From contig OX637293.1 in the NCBI GenBank assembly GCA_951799445.1, forward strand, positions 18,786,001-18,850,000: 64,000 nt of DNA, read 5' to 3'. Numbering within the stretch: position 1 is the first letter of the stretch; every line of letters starts with the position of its first letter. This stretch comes from Pseudisothecium myosuroides. Taxonomy: Eukaryota; Streptophyta; Bryopsida; Hypnales; Lembophyllaceae. A program made the position numbers and the translations under genes. Below, piece after piece: positions 35,059 through 46,758 of this stretch. The notes beneath the pieces were generated by a model. That model had not been told where the DNA came from. It made no database searches and was given only the letters and a program-made list of their open reading frames with translations.

Positions 35059-35540
35059 ACAAATATACCATTGGTATTGGCTATGAATAAGGTAGAAACG
35101 TCCAAAACTGTCAAAATAAGCAAACTTTCTTTTCGCAAACTTGTTCTATGAACTCCTTCATTGCAATATATAAATTGTTTTCCAAATTGTCCTCTTAGCA
35201 TTTGTTTTGTATATTGGCATTTTGTTTACGTAGTGGGTGTTGATTGGAATAGTCAATCTGTTGTATTAAATAAGCGATTTGAGTATCAATTTTAGGCAGC
35301 TATAAATTTTAAACTGGTTGATCTTGTATGTGTGTTTGTTGATTTTAGTGCTTGAATTTTGTAGTATGTGGTTGAAGAAATTATAAATGTGCTAATTCAA
35401 TTAGATGGAGAAATATTGTAAATTCAAAATTTGAACACTAATCGTTTGAGAAGTACTTCAATTATGAAAAATATTAACGACCTTGAGTGTTCATATACGA
35501 GTAATTTGGATAGAATTTAATCCAGCTAATTGCTACTTTG
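35059..35540. other. AT-rich intergenic
   Basis: A lone TAAGGTAGAAACGTCC end at about 35088 resembles the AGGTA family but I could not pair it confidently. No gene. Confidence 0.4.
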
Positions 35541-35700
35541 TGTATAACATTCAGTAGCATGTGTTGATGTTGCCTTGGTCCTACACTGATGGTGTGCCTC
35601 TGCATCCTCCATCTGTCTAATTCATCAGTAGCTACTGATGAAGCAGTGTTGGGGTGTGGAATATACCACACCATCACTGTAGAGCTACTGAATGTTATGT
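35541..35700. mobile_element. Small TIR element with ACATAACATTCAGTAGC ends
   Basis: GTATAACATTCAGTAGC at the left; GCTACTGAATGTTATGT at the right (one mismatch in 17). It contains TCAGTAGCTACTGA and GTGTGGAATATACCACAC palindromes. The terminal motif CTACTGAATGTTAT recurs at 63770. 160 bp. Confidence 0.6.
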
Positions 35701-36258
35701 GAACTACCATATTGGTTCACCTTTTAGAAAATGAAAAAAATAAACAATGTATGAATTTGCAAGTCCAAAAGTATCAATATTCTGAATTTAACTACAACCA
35801 CCAATTAGGGAGTTTTCTGTTAGATAGGGATAGAAACTTTAGGAGGTTAAGGCAAGAATTTTAAAAATGCAATTAGGAATAAAAAAAGGAAAAATTCTAG
35901 AAAAAAAATAGGGATTTCGACTAAAAAAAACTTTAAGCAAGAATTAATAAAGCAAGTAAATTAGGCAAATAATAGAATGATAAGAAAATAAAATCCAAAA
36001 ATAATAATTTTTAAATATTTGAATATTCTATAATATATTAAAGATATTCTTATAATATATAATATATAATATATTAAAATTTTAATATTTTATAATATAC
36101 TATCTAAATTATATTTATATTTAATCTAATTATTTTATTAATACTATTTATCATCATGATTATTAAACAACACCTTTTCACACTTGCCATACCAAATTTG
36201 TATGCAACAATTGTGAATACCAAGAATGTGATAGGGATTACAAAGAATGAGTTTTCAA
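35701..36258. other. Very AT-rich spacer
   Basis: Contains an ATATAATATATTA-rich low-complexity zone at about 36000-36130. No gene. Confidence 0.5.
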
Positions 36259-36360
36259 TTAAGGTATAGCCACCCAAGAAACATCAAAATAAGCAATTTA
36301 GCATAGAAGTCTATATGTCAAGAATGGATACACGGATGTTTTTGGGTGTTTTTACCTTAA
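36259..36360. mobile_element. Very short TAAGGTA-family element
   Basis: TTAAGGTATAGCCACCCAAG at the left; TTTGGGTGTTTTTACCTTAA at the right, 102 bp in all. The ends match with several differences. TTAA at both edges. Confidence 0.5.
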
Positions 36361-36854
36361 GTCCATTTCTTTCCCTACGGTCTTGTGCAATAGGAGATGA
36401 TGTGATCATAGTTAGGTCCATTTTAGATTAGCGACAAGAAAAAGCGTGAACAGTGGCACCCCAACCAGTCTTTCATCCTCCCAAAGTAAATCCACGTCAC
36501 GAGTTTGTTGTGTGAGAGGTCCAAGACAAAGCAAGAGGGTTTTTCTACTCGAGAGGTTTGGAGTCACCCACATGCAAGCCTTGAAACTTCTCCATCTTGT
36601 CTACTTAGCTGGCTACATTGGTGGTGACTTGGCAAAAACTTCTCCATCTTATCCACTTAGCTAGCTACATTGGTGGTGACTTGGCAGGTTGAAGAAGTGG
36701 ACAAACCCTAGGTCTTAACCCTTCATTGCACAAGGATGATGTTTGAAATTATTTTGTCCAATCAATTCGAGAATCATTCACTTGTCTAAACCAAGCCTTT
36801 GTGTGATTGCACAAGCTTTCAAGAGTGCCTTTTGTTGCACTTCAGTATACATCA
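36361..36854. other. Intergenic with a 52-bp direct duplication
   Basis: 36585-36636 and 36637-36688 are tandem copies ('ctacattggtggtgacttgg' in both), differing at a few bases. An open frame (36446-36664) reads through the repeat but shows no family features. Confidence 0.5.
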
Positions 36855-37035
36855 CACTAGAACAAATCCCGTCGTTTTTCATTCTAGAAATCCGAACAAG
36901 TGTCACTTCTCACTAAAAATTATCCAATGTTAGTAGCCAAGTTGGCCCCATGTTTTGTCATTTGTGACTTTTTCACTCGCCCCACGTTTTGTCGCTATTT
37001 CAGAGGAATGAAAAGCGACGGGGTCCCCAGTAGTG
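36855..37035. mobile_element. CACTA (EnSpm)-like MITE
   Basis: Begins CACTAGAACAAATCCCGTCG and ends CGACGGGGTCCCCAGTAGTG, and is flanked by TCA at 36852-36854 and 37036-37038. The CACTA...TAGTG ends with a 3-bp duplication are diagnostic of the CACTA superfamily. Subterminal GAATGAAAA motifs are inverted as well. 181 bp, non-autonomous. Confidence 0.75.
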
Positions 37036-37038
37036 TCA

Positions 37039-39689
37039 GGCCCTCATCTGAAATGACTTCAGCATACGCACTCTGAGATGACTTCAAACCTGTTGCCCAT
37101 AAGTATCCAACTTAACTTTCCCTATCAATATTGTTTGACTTTCATAGACGTGCTGGCAGCTTGTGAAAATGAATCCTGCAAGATATTAGAAACAGTAGCA
37201 CGAATTCAGTAAGCTTACTTACTTGATTCTTCATAGCATGAAAAAATTGTGCATATAAGTTTTGCAGGGGCATGTCAGCGACAAAGATAAAGAGAAGGGC
37301 AGCTATTTTGAAGATTACTGGTACATGCAAGCGGATATTTCAGTTGATGTTGCAAAGGAAACCTGCTCCACATGCCAAACTTTCACAAAGCCATGAGTAA
37401 GGATTCTACTCGACCTCTCTTCCACATGGAGTGTGCGAAAATGTATTTTTGCACAAGGAGTCACACACATGTCTGGATGATATTGGCAGCTGTTCTCATG
37501 GCAAATCCGCAAGATGACGGAGCAATTGGACGGCCATTTTGATATAATTTCATTCTCACCGAACACTTGTGAAAACAATCTCCACGTAGAGAAGACCTAT
37601 TAGAAGATAAGTTTGTTATGTGGGTCTTCTTGTGGGTCATTTTCCTGGTCTAAGGTAGATATATGCGTTCTTGTCCTTTTTAGAATTCCTCCCTCAAGTA
37701 CTAGTGGTGCACATTTGTTTTCTAGAATGTATTCGGTTGGGTACACGAGGACGGAATTGGGTGCAAGGTTGGGAATGGGTATGTCTATCTTGAGTGACCC
37801 ATATTTATACTAGCGCAGTAAGGATAGACTTCCATGTGCCGACGAAGGCAAGAAAAAAAAGGCAAAGATCCAAGATGTTTGTTGGAGTTGGCAATGCGTC
37901 TCTCTATATAAACCACGACACTAATTTTTCCTATTAGTGTGTGTGACACTAAAATTTTCAAAGTAAAACTATTTATAAAGTCACTAAATTAAAGTGGATT
38001 GAAATGTTGCAATATTGTACCAATTTCTACAAAAAGAGTTTTTTTTATAGTAATACTAATTTTTCTTCTCACTTATAGGAGTATAGGACAATCATGTGTT
38101 GGAAACAATGTTCAAGATTGTAAACCACAAAATGACCTACATGCAAGAAGACCAACGAGAAAAATTAGACATGTTTCGGATCTTCTTATAGCCGTTACTT
38201 TAGACTGTATAGATCATGTTTCTACTAGTGAGCAAAAAAAAGTATATTGATCACTTCTATGTGAATAAGTAAGTAAACAAACAAGTGCAAAAGTAGGATT
38301 GATTTGTTGTCCAAGACTCCAAGTAATTTCAAGTGTGATGATATTTAGAATGTGATGTAATTAGTGTCTTCTTTCATAAGTGACTTCATGCAATTTCCAT
38401 TTGTCATTGATACCTCATTGTATTCTTCCAATATCTAGTCGAGGTTTTTAATTCATCTAGAGGGTGCAAAAACCCCCATTGGAAGAGCCTTGGAGCAACT
38501 TCCGACAAGTCGTCCTCCCCAAAAGATCCATAATTTATTCTTGAATTCACTCTACTTCTTTAGGTTCTACAAACTAATGAAGTTCAACCAAACAGGGACA
38601 TGAATTACACTTTAAGGGTTAATGAATATGGTAGTAGGCAAGTCCTACATAATCTCTTACATAGCATAATGTCTTATTGATAAGAACATTTGGTTTCAAT
38701 GAATAAACCAAATGTTCTTCTCTTTCCAATGAGAGTATTTTATTCTTGTGTAAGTTGTGTAAACACCTACATTCTACTGTAGTTGTATGCCCTGAAGAAT
38801 TGAAGACCGACCTGGTTTATGGAGCACCATGAAGGGTGTGACTGAAATCATTCTAAAGCCTGTCGTCAATCTTCCCTTGTATGTGTCCTTAGTTGTGTGT
38901 TCTTAGTTGTGTGTCTTCCTTGTTGTGTCTTCTTAGTTGTGTCTTCTTGGTTGTGTCTTGTTCCTGACATCAATTTTTCACGGGACTTGCCTTATTGATT
39001 GAATTTTTCAACATCCGACAACAACAAACTATTTTGCTATTTGCTGTTGACTGCGGAGAACATCCAGTGCTACTGAATAATGTTACACAGTTCCCAATTG
39101 GTATGCACGTGATCACTGAATAAAAACTGCATCATTCTTTGCAACTTGAAAGCTCCCAATGGGAGCATCTGCTGGGCAATTATAACTAGACCCAGTGCGA
39201 ATTCACATTACTCCCAATTGGTTGCACTTGTTTGTCGAGACTGAAAAACACATGTACTAATCACATGGCCTTCTGGAAGGCATGTGACAACATATTGCCC
39301 CAAGTTTGGATGTTCATGGAGCCAGCAACGTTTGATAAACCAGCAACAAAATATCGGACTCGTGGTCTGACAAGGCAACTTGGGCAAGCCTACTCATGTC
39401 CAGAACATTGAACGATCAATGTGCGGAAGCTGGCAAAACTTGAATGTATGGAAGTTGTGTGAATGATCCATTAGGGTACAAGTCACACCTCCAGTAAGTT
39501 AGTCGTGTGGCCAACCCCGAAGCTGCCGCTTGATTTTGATAGACATCTGGCAACACAACGACAGGCACTGATCGATGACTCGGGTCCACTTCACAATCGG
39601 TCGCTGTCAAATACATGGTTTGACAGATCATAACCAACAATGGAATGCAGACGAAATGTGTGGCTCGCTCACTCCTGCTGGAGTGCGGC
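37039..39689. other. Intergenic, no gene established
   Basis: Open frames at 37315-37578 (minus) and 37613-37813 (plus) lie in a GC-richer patch but resemble nothing I know. At 38682-38718 a perfect 15-bp stem hairpin (AGAACATTTGGTTT arms) occurs. At 38883-38962 there is a TTAGTTGTGT minisatellite. The 38700-39400 stretch could be a decayed retrotransposon, without proof. Confidence 0.4.
38883..38962. repeat. GTTGTGTCTTCTTA minisatellite
   Basis: Five to six imperfect units of about 14-16 bp built on TTAGTTGTGT(GT)CTTC. Confidence 0.65.
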
Positions 39690-40079
39690 TTCACCCTAGA
39701 AGGACGCCGAGGACACCAAGTGTTCGATGGATGAAAGAGAATCCTTCTATCGTATGTGAAGGTCTGATTTAACACCCAAGTGCCAAAATTGAATTTCTAT
39801 GTCAGCTTTTCAGGGGTCCATAGCACATGATCAATCCATTCACAAGATGACATGTGGCATTTTTTTTCCAAATGACTTAAGATTTGCCGAATCTGACCTT
39901 CGCGTAGGGTATGTAGGACAAAAGTGTAGATGTTAGTCCTTGGAAGTTTATATGAAAATAGGGAGGTCTTGCATAGTAGTTTGACCTCCAATGAGTGTTA
40001 TTTTTTTTTTAAGTAAATGATTCACATAGTATCAAAAAGAATGATTTCCATGGTGACCAGCCTAGAGTTCTAGAGTTAA
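39690..40079. mobile_element. piggyBac-like MITE, short subfamily, interrupted
   Basis: TTCA then CCCTAGAAGGACGCC at the left; GAGTTCTAGAG then TTAA at the right. The interior equals 3922-4150 ('agagaatccttctat', 'gtccttggaagttta') except for a roughly 150-bp insertion (39758-39901), which explains its greater length. Confidence 0.6.
39758..39901. mobile_element. Nested GAAGGTCTGATT-ended MITE
   Basis: GAAGGTCTGATT at the left and AATCTGACCTTC (as gaATCTGACCTTC) at the right are inverted repeats. Flanking GTATGT-like hexamers at about 39752 and 39909 may be the target duplication. Relatives at 3922 and 20597 lack this block. Confidence 0.55.
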
Positions 40080-40183
40080 CCATTGAGCGAGCTAAATTTT
40101 TTTAATTTTCTTCGCTTGGTCCCTATGTCAAGCACCCGTGAGATTGAATCTTCATAGCATAACAATGACTCGAATGTACAAAG

Positions 40184-40337
40184 ATGGGCAATTTCGTTAA
40201 AATGGCGATATTTTTTTTAAATGGCATGAAAACAGTTCAGAAAGGCCGTTCTGAAATCTATATCTGTCCTAGATGGTGAAAATGGCACACTGTCAAAGTG
40301 GCACTTGGAATACCGCCATTTTAACGAAATTGCCCAT
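40184..40337. mobile_element. MITE with perfect 24-bp inverted repeats
   Basis: ATGGGCAATTTCGTTAAAAT plus GGCG at the left and its exact reverse complement at 40314-40337. Flanks AAAG on both sides could be a 4-bp duplication. The 24-bp identity indicates a young insertion; superfamily not assigned. Confidence 0.75.
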
Positions 40338-41064
40338 AAAGCTCCCCTTGGACAACCCAACACCTAAAAGAATATTTTGTACGCAAATGATTTAATCTAA
40401 TTGGAATTGTTCACAAACAAAGATTTTGTTGGATTGAAGCTTCATAGATTTCATCCTATATAAGGTATCCATCTACACTAATTGAATGTATTAGTGAGGG
40501 TGCAAGATTAGTGCCACCTACAAAAGTAACTAGTGTCAATACAATTTTTTTTTTTGAAATAGATGCAATACAATAATATATCAACCTACATTAATTTAAT
40601 TATTTTTCAAATAGTGCAACTTAGGTCAAATTAGTGTTACTCCCATTAATAGGACAAATCAATGCAGTGCTAATGAAGTTTTAAAATATCGTGATGGAAC
40701 ACAAAAATCTTACTAGGTTTAGGTGAACACTTAAGTTCCATTATAGCTATAAAAATGTTTTGCACATGCATTTTTAGTTGATGCCTTTTTTAAACCTAAT
40801 GTTCCTCACAAATAGGGAGCTCACATAAATTTGTAAAGAGCAAAATGAAATAGATCTAATAAGAATAGTTGTGTAATTCACGTCTTGTGTAGGGAATGCG
40901 ACTTAAGACAAGGTGGTCCATGGAAAAAATAAGCACCATTGACAAGGATGGTAGCCTCAGTTGTGCGTGCTTGTTTCATGATGTCCTATGCTGCCGTTAC
41001 TTACTCTGCACAGAGAAAATTTGAGATATTTTTGGAAACAAATTTGATGTGCAGTTCAATTCAC
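40338..41064. other. AT-rich intergenic
   Basis: Nothing recognised. Confidence 0.45.
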
Positions 41065-41067
41065 TAA

Positions 41068-41474
41068 GAGCATCCTCAATGCTACGCCCACAAAACGACA
41101 CAGCAACGGTACTTGCAGTTTTGAGTCCTGTCCACGTTTTTTCAGCGTGGCTTTTCCTGTCTCAAGCGCCTCAATGCAAAGACGGGATTTGGAACCCCAA
41201 AAGGCTCTGCACAGCTTGGTGGCAACTGCTGTGCAGCTCTTCCACGTTTGTAGACCTCCTCGTCTCTATTATTAGTGTTGACCAAGAAGTGCAGAGGAGT
41301 TTGGAGGGCACAACAAAGGACCAATTTTTGCCGTGTGGGAGCCGAGAAATGCCGCGCTCGGTAAGGTGACGTGAGAAGTGCCGTTAGCATTGGGGCGAGT
41401 TTCCGTAGCCATTCTGCAAACCACGCAGAAGTTACAGTTGCCGTGGCTCAAATCTGCACGGACTGAGGATGCTC
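41068..41474. mobile_element. PIF/Harbinger-like element, GAGCATCCTCA ends
   Basis: TAA, then GAGCATCCTCAATG at the left; ACTGAGGATGCTC, then TAA at the right. The 3-bp TAA duplication and inverted repeats of about 12 bp fit PIF/Harbinger MITEs. It is distinctly GC-richer than its surroundings. Open frames in it (41049-41369 plus; 41142-41390 minus) are incidental. 407 bp. Confidence 0.65.
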
Positions 41475-42953
41475 TAATGAGCTTAACTCACTGTCACTCA
41501 AGATATGGAATTCATGCAAAAAATAGTCCGCTCAGAATACAGAATACAAAACAGGAATTTCAGAATTATACTTCAGATTTGAGAATGGTGTCAGTGTTTA
41601 TAACATCAATTTAATAAAATTGGTGACTTTGGCACTTTTCATGGTGAACAGCCTGAAATCTAAACCTGGACTGATCCTAGTTTTTAGATCTTTGTCTTTG
41701 TGAAGATGAGTTTCACAATTTTGAGTGTCCAGCATCTTGCCAATTTAATGAAATCAATGACTTGTAGTCTACCCCGCCGCAGATCATAGTTTGGTTTGAT
41801 AGCCAAGACTTAGGGACGCTTTACACCTAGAAGCCAAGTTGGAAATCCTCACTTGTGATTGGACAAAAAGTTGAAATTTGTGCAATTGACCTCTACATGT
41901 AAAGCCTTCTTTAAACAATTTTTTATTTTTATTTTTAAATTCCAGTTTTAATTTATTTTTCTAAAATTTAACAAATGAAACAGAATTTCATTGCAGGGGC
42001 GAAATACAACCCTTACAAAACTGTGAATAATGTTGTTTTAAAGTCAACAGCTCATAAGTTAATTTCTAATGAGCTCTGTACTTGGTCTTCTGGATAGTTA
42101 ACGCGGTTTGATTTGGTCATTTTGTGATGGATGTTGAGATGTTCCCTTGCGTCCCTCCAAAATTGCTCAGAGTGTCAACTCTGCAGTTGTTCACAGCCTT
42201 GACAAGATTGGGATAGAATTATCAGTACATTTCTGATCCATACTCTTGCGAGACAACCTGTGTTGATACTCAAGGTACGTTTACACTTCTCCATACAAAC
42301 CGTAACGGACAAACCAAGACCCTAATGTAAAGTCTCCATTCACCATTATAGAGCAGGGAGAGTTTCCATTCAAAAACTTTGAGTCTCTTTTAGACTACAA
42401 CAATCTAAAAAATTGCAGCATCCAACATGCATATTGCACATTCTTTTTTACATCAGACTAAAAATCAATTGCAAAAATGAAATGTTAATAAACAAAGCAT
42501 TTTTCACACTTGATACAAACTCAGAGATATCAATTGAATTCCACATACAACCAATTGTTTGTCCTTGTTTGCTTACTCACAAGCTTGTGCTCATTGTAAG
42601 AGTTTCTTGTACCATATTTGACCTTATAAATCTCTGAGAAGAAGGTAGGAAGTCAATAAATCAACAAGGTTCCAAATGCATTCCCTATCTAGGAATAAGT
42701 GACATGCTCCTTGAAATATCTATTATTGTCATTGATGAGGTGAATAGGCTTAAAGGGACAGTTTATGGGCCTCCTAACTTATAATGATCATAGTTCTTAT
42801 TAACTCTAGATGAACAATCTGGTTGTAATACTAGATTATTAGGACAATACTGTGCTTGTATTTTTATTGATTTGTATTTTTTTTAATAAATATTTAATGT
42901 TTGTCAAAAAGGAGGAGCTTGCACTAAATTTGATTGAACCAAAATTCTACTAC
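41475..42953. other. Intergenic, nothing recognised
   Basis: AT-rich, with no delimited repeat or coding region identified. A short open frame at 42413-42637 has no family features. Confidence 0.45.
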
Positions 42954-43270
42954 TAAGGTAGGAGGTCCATAAAGCGTCTATCTAAGCGCCGAAACTGAAT
43001 TTTGGGGAGGTAAAACATCTTGAAACATTTTTTAGTAAATTTTCCTTGAAAGACAAGTGGAATTGACATCTAACCCAAGTCGTTTCATATTTTTGGGACC
43101 TTTGTGGAATTAGTTACAAATTTTTGAAGTTGGAAAAAAGTGGTCATTTGTGGTCATTAAAAGTGACCACCTCCTGAAATGTGCATAGCTAGTACATTGA
43201 AGAAAGCAAAATGTACCTTTGGGCCATGATCGGTTTTACAGCCCGGTTGGTTTATGAGCATCCTACCTTA
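42954..43270. mobile_element. TAAGGTAGGAGG-ended element
   Basis: CTAAGGTAGGAGGTCCATAA at the left; GAGCATCCTACCTTA at the right. The interior ('gaaactgaattttggggagg') is shared with 61134-61350. 317 bp. Confidence 0.6.
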
Positions 43271-43545
43271 AAGTTGATTCAAAGACCTTCTTTCCATCAT
43301 GAATGAAGAATTCATTAGGGGCGGTTCAACTAATTATGTGTCATGGACATGGATAGTGGTTAGCACCCTTGATGCCCTTTTTTCAAAGGTAGACTTTGGA
43401 TTAGAGTAAATTAGGACTACGGCAAGTGATAAATATACGACATTGAACAGACAAAGCAAAATGTATAAATAGATGTTGCATTTTCTTTCTTCTTTGTCAA
43501 ATTGAATATAATATAATTAAAAAATACATTGTAAGCATAATATAA

Positions 43546-44384
43546 TTGGGTGATTGCAAAAAACACTTGTACTATTTGTTGCGTTTTGCATTTTTGGATT
43601 TTTAGTACTTTTTGTACTATGAGTCACCTTCAGTACTATTGAAGGCATGGAATATAAAATTTGAATGGTCAATTAGATTTCAAATTTACTATTCTGACAA
43701 CATGTGATGTTCATCATTGGATGACAAAAATGGATGGAAATACTTAATTTGCCATTAAAAAAACGATTTACATTGGCAGACAAAAGGTATTACGAGCCCC
43801 AACAGTACTATTGAGTCTTTTTGTGTACCCTGAAGTACTATTTTGAGCCACATGCTGGAGTTTACTTTAGAAAATGAGACTTTCATGTTTCTATTTTTGA
43901 AAATTAGGAAATGAGTTTGAAAAATTTATTTTAAAAATGGCCATCATTGCCGACTAAGAGCAAAGTAGGAAGATCAAAGTTAGAACTAAAAATCCATTTT
44001 TAATTCAACTTGAATATAGCACACTTTAGGCCAATATAAAATACACTTGGAAAATGTTTTTGGAAATCCCTCCTTTGAGAAGGTGTATTTCTATTAGAAG
44101 AGCTAGCCTACCAAATTTGATGATGTTAACTCTTTAAAAAAGGTACTCAATAGTACTAAAAACCACCAAAACCACATGTGTGACATATATTCAAAATTCA
44201 GTTTCACCTATTAATTTAATTTTGAAAAAATTGAAATAATTCAAGTGCATTTTCTATTGCTATAGAAAGCTTTCTTTTGAATTTCATGTTCATTCAATCA
44301 TTTTTGCAATACTTATAGTACAAAACAACTTTTGCATTGAACGTATGACAAAAAATAGTACAAGTGTTTTTTGTAATCACCCAA
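43546..44384. mobile_element. TIR element with GGGTGATTGC ends
   Basis: TTGGGTGATTGCAAAAAACA then CTTGTAC at the left, GTACAAGTG then TTTTTTGTAATCACCCAA at the right: about 28-bp inverted repeats with one mismatch. AATT overlaps both edges as a possible duplication. 839 bp, non-coding. An inverted truncated relative is at 26009-26667. Confidence 0.7.
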
Positions 44385-44464
44385 TTGAAGAATATCCTAT
44401 AAATATAATATAATTAAAGAATATCTTGCAAATTTTATGTATTATTATTGGGCCACTCATAGAT

Positions 44465-45396
44465 TTAATCCCTAAAGGACCGTTGGTCCTTTGGGAGACA
44501 AATGCATTTTCGGGCAGGTACCTATGGGCTGAAATTTTGTTGTGATTTTTTGAAACTTTTTTTGGAGTTAGAAAAACTGATAAACTGATAGATTTTTTTA
44601 CAATCAGTGGCCGAGAATAAAAGTTATAACCAAATAAGCTCAAAATAGGGGACGAGGGGCAGCCCGGGCAGCAAAAAAGAATGGATAAAAAATTTGAATT
44701 TTTTTTTTTGAATTTTTTTTCTCATAGATTATATTTTTGTCTATTTGTAAAGCTTTGATTCATTTCATTTGGATTTGTTATGAGAAAGTTATGGACATTC
44801 TTGTTTTCTAGGCAGTTAAAGCATCTTCTTGAAAAAAATAACTTGTAGGATTCATTTCTGAATGCAATTTTTTCAATTTTTCAATTTTTTTTACATGGTC
44901 TGATTCACTTGCTAGAACAATCTCACCATTGAGATTAGTGAATTTTAATTCCATCTAAAATATATTAATATTTTAGATTTTCCTTCTATCTTGTATCTAC
45001 TTTTGCTTAACAATTTTTTTAAGAATGATAATTAAGTTTTTTTTTTTTTTTTTTTTTTTTTTCCCCAGACTCTCAATTCACTTCTCCACTGTAAATATTT
45101 AAAGCTCAAAACTCTATAGTGCAAAAATTTTAAGTTAAAAATGTTCAAAGTCAAAAAATCTATTCCCGCAATGTGTTGCAAAATTTGTTTTTTTCACTTT
45201 AAACGCAGATACCTTGCAATCTGTGCAATCAAAAATTCTGAAATTTTTCCATGCACTCTCATACTAGTTAGGTGCAAGATACTACGGTTAGATGTGAAAT
45301 AAAAACAATTTTCAATTTTTTTTAATCTTTGCTATAGGATATGGCAGTTGTGAGTGTTTTTTGGCAGAAAAAAGGCCTTGGTCCTTTAGGGTTTAA
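44465..45396. mobile_element. piggyBac-like element, long subfamily, inverted
   Basis: TTAA then TCCCTAAAGGACCGTTGG at the left; CTTGGTCCTTTAGGG then TTTAA at the right. It is the reverse-orientation relative of 34121-35058. A run of 26 T at 45037-45062 replaces a shorter A/T tract. 932 bp. An open frame at 44377-44643 (minus) is incidental. Confidence 0.75.
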
Positions 45397-46758
45397 TGAC
45401 CAATTGAAAATGGTTATGAAATAATGACAAGCAAGTTTGAAGCAATAAAAAAAAGATACTAAAACCATTAGGTACTTGCTCTTGTATCCATACTAATAAC
45501 AACCCATCTATTCATACAGTTGGTAGGACTTATAAATAAGATTTGTAAGTATAAATTGGCTAAATGTTTTTTGTCAATGATTTCTGGTTGGAATGACATT
45601 GTCTATTGTCACTTATAATTTTTCAAACCCTCTCTATTTGATGTTTTATTAAAAAATTGTATACAAATACACATATACACACATATACATATATTAGCAA
45701 TAAAAATTTGACCAAAGAGAGTTTAATTCTTATATCCAAAGACCTCTTCATTGCATTGGCCCTCCTTCCTAAGAAATTGAGTTGGAAATTGTAGCTAAGG
45801 CGTGATTGAATTTGAAATAGCAATTGGATAAGAGTAAGCCATAATGGTCCTTGCGTCACCATTTCGCTTCATAGTCTAATCATATGTAATCTCAAAAGCA
45901 TCATACAAACTCACCTTGTAGTAGGACCTCTAATTAATGCATGGAACCTACATGAACTTAACTCAAATGTATTAGAATATTAGTGAGTTTGGATATCGGG
46001 ATGCAAACTATCTATACAAGTTTTGACCAAAAATTCCACTCAACTGCTTGTGTAGTGAGGGCTACTATACGTCTTCCAAAAATTAAGAACACCGAGGTAT
46101 TTTCAATCAGGATTCTTAATTGATATGTGATTAGGGAGAAACTTCCAGCAATATATCATACTCTCAATTTGGATTCACGTTAACACTGACACTTTGTTAA
46201 GAACTGATGGCTTCACATTCTAAATATCAACACTTGAGATTACTTTGACTACAAGGCAGGCAATCCTACTCGTTCACTTGCGTACATGCAAAATGTAAAA
46301 AGTCACTGAATGTTCAATCCCCGATAATGAGGACGAAACTGAAAACTACAGTAGAACTGTGCGACTACATCCATTTTGGCAATTGGGTCGCCTTATCACA
46401 TGGATACACGATTCCAGTTGAGCTTCGATATGTTCAAAAGAAGATACAGCGCAAACCCCACATTGTCCCAATTTAGATTTGCAAATAGGCGTAATTTCGT
46501 CAAACCTGCTCACGTATCAAAGTTGAAATAGAAGCTTGAAGGATCCCTCGAGAGGTCATTAGGAAAGGAAAATCTGTAACTCAACTTTTGCCAAAGATTG
46601 CATAACACTAATACACACAAATGACTGACCTCTGACAAGCAACTTCCCTCTGCGTTCCACCCTTTTGTGGATTGAAGGGGGACAGTGCGTTGCAAAAGAA
46701 CTCTATTGTCGCTATGCGCCACGTCTGCTCCGTCATTGATGGAGGGAGTATTATTCCA
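45397..46758. other. 3' flank of the Sec14-like gene
   Basis: The portion near 46500-46758 is GC-richer and should hold the 3' UTR of the minus-strand gene. A GGAGGGAGTA motif at 46741 resembles a Stowaway end by chance only. No other gene. Confidence 0.4.

Noticed and set aside
37315..37578. 87-residue minus-strand open frame in a GC-richer patch
   Set aside because: Translation resembles no known protein and no adjoining exons were found.
36716..38624. Possible TTAA element with TTAACCCTTCATTG and CTTTAAGGGTTAA ends
   Set aside because: The two ends match over only a few bases beyond TTAACCCTT and enclose unrelated features including a CACTA MITE; not convincing.
41049..41390. Overlapping open frames of 106 and 82 residues on both strands
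   Set aside because: They fall inside the GC-richer Harbinger-like element 41068-41474 and look incidental.
46741..46750. GGAGGGAGTA motif resembling a Stowaway end
   Set aside because: Adjacent to the last Sec14-like exon with no partner; chance match.
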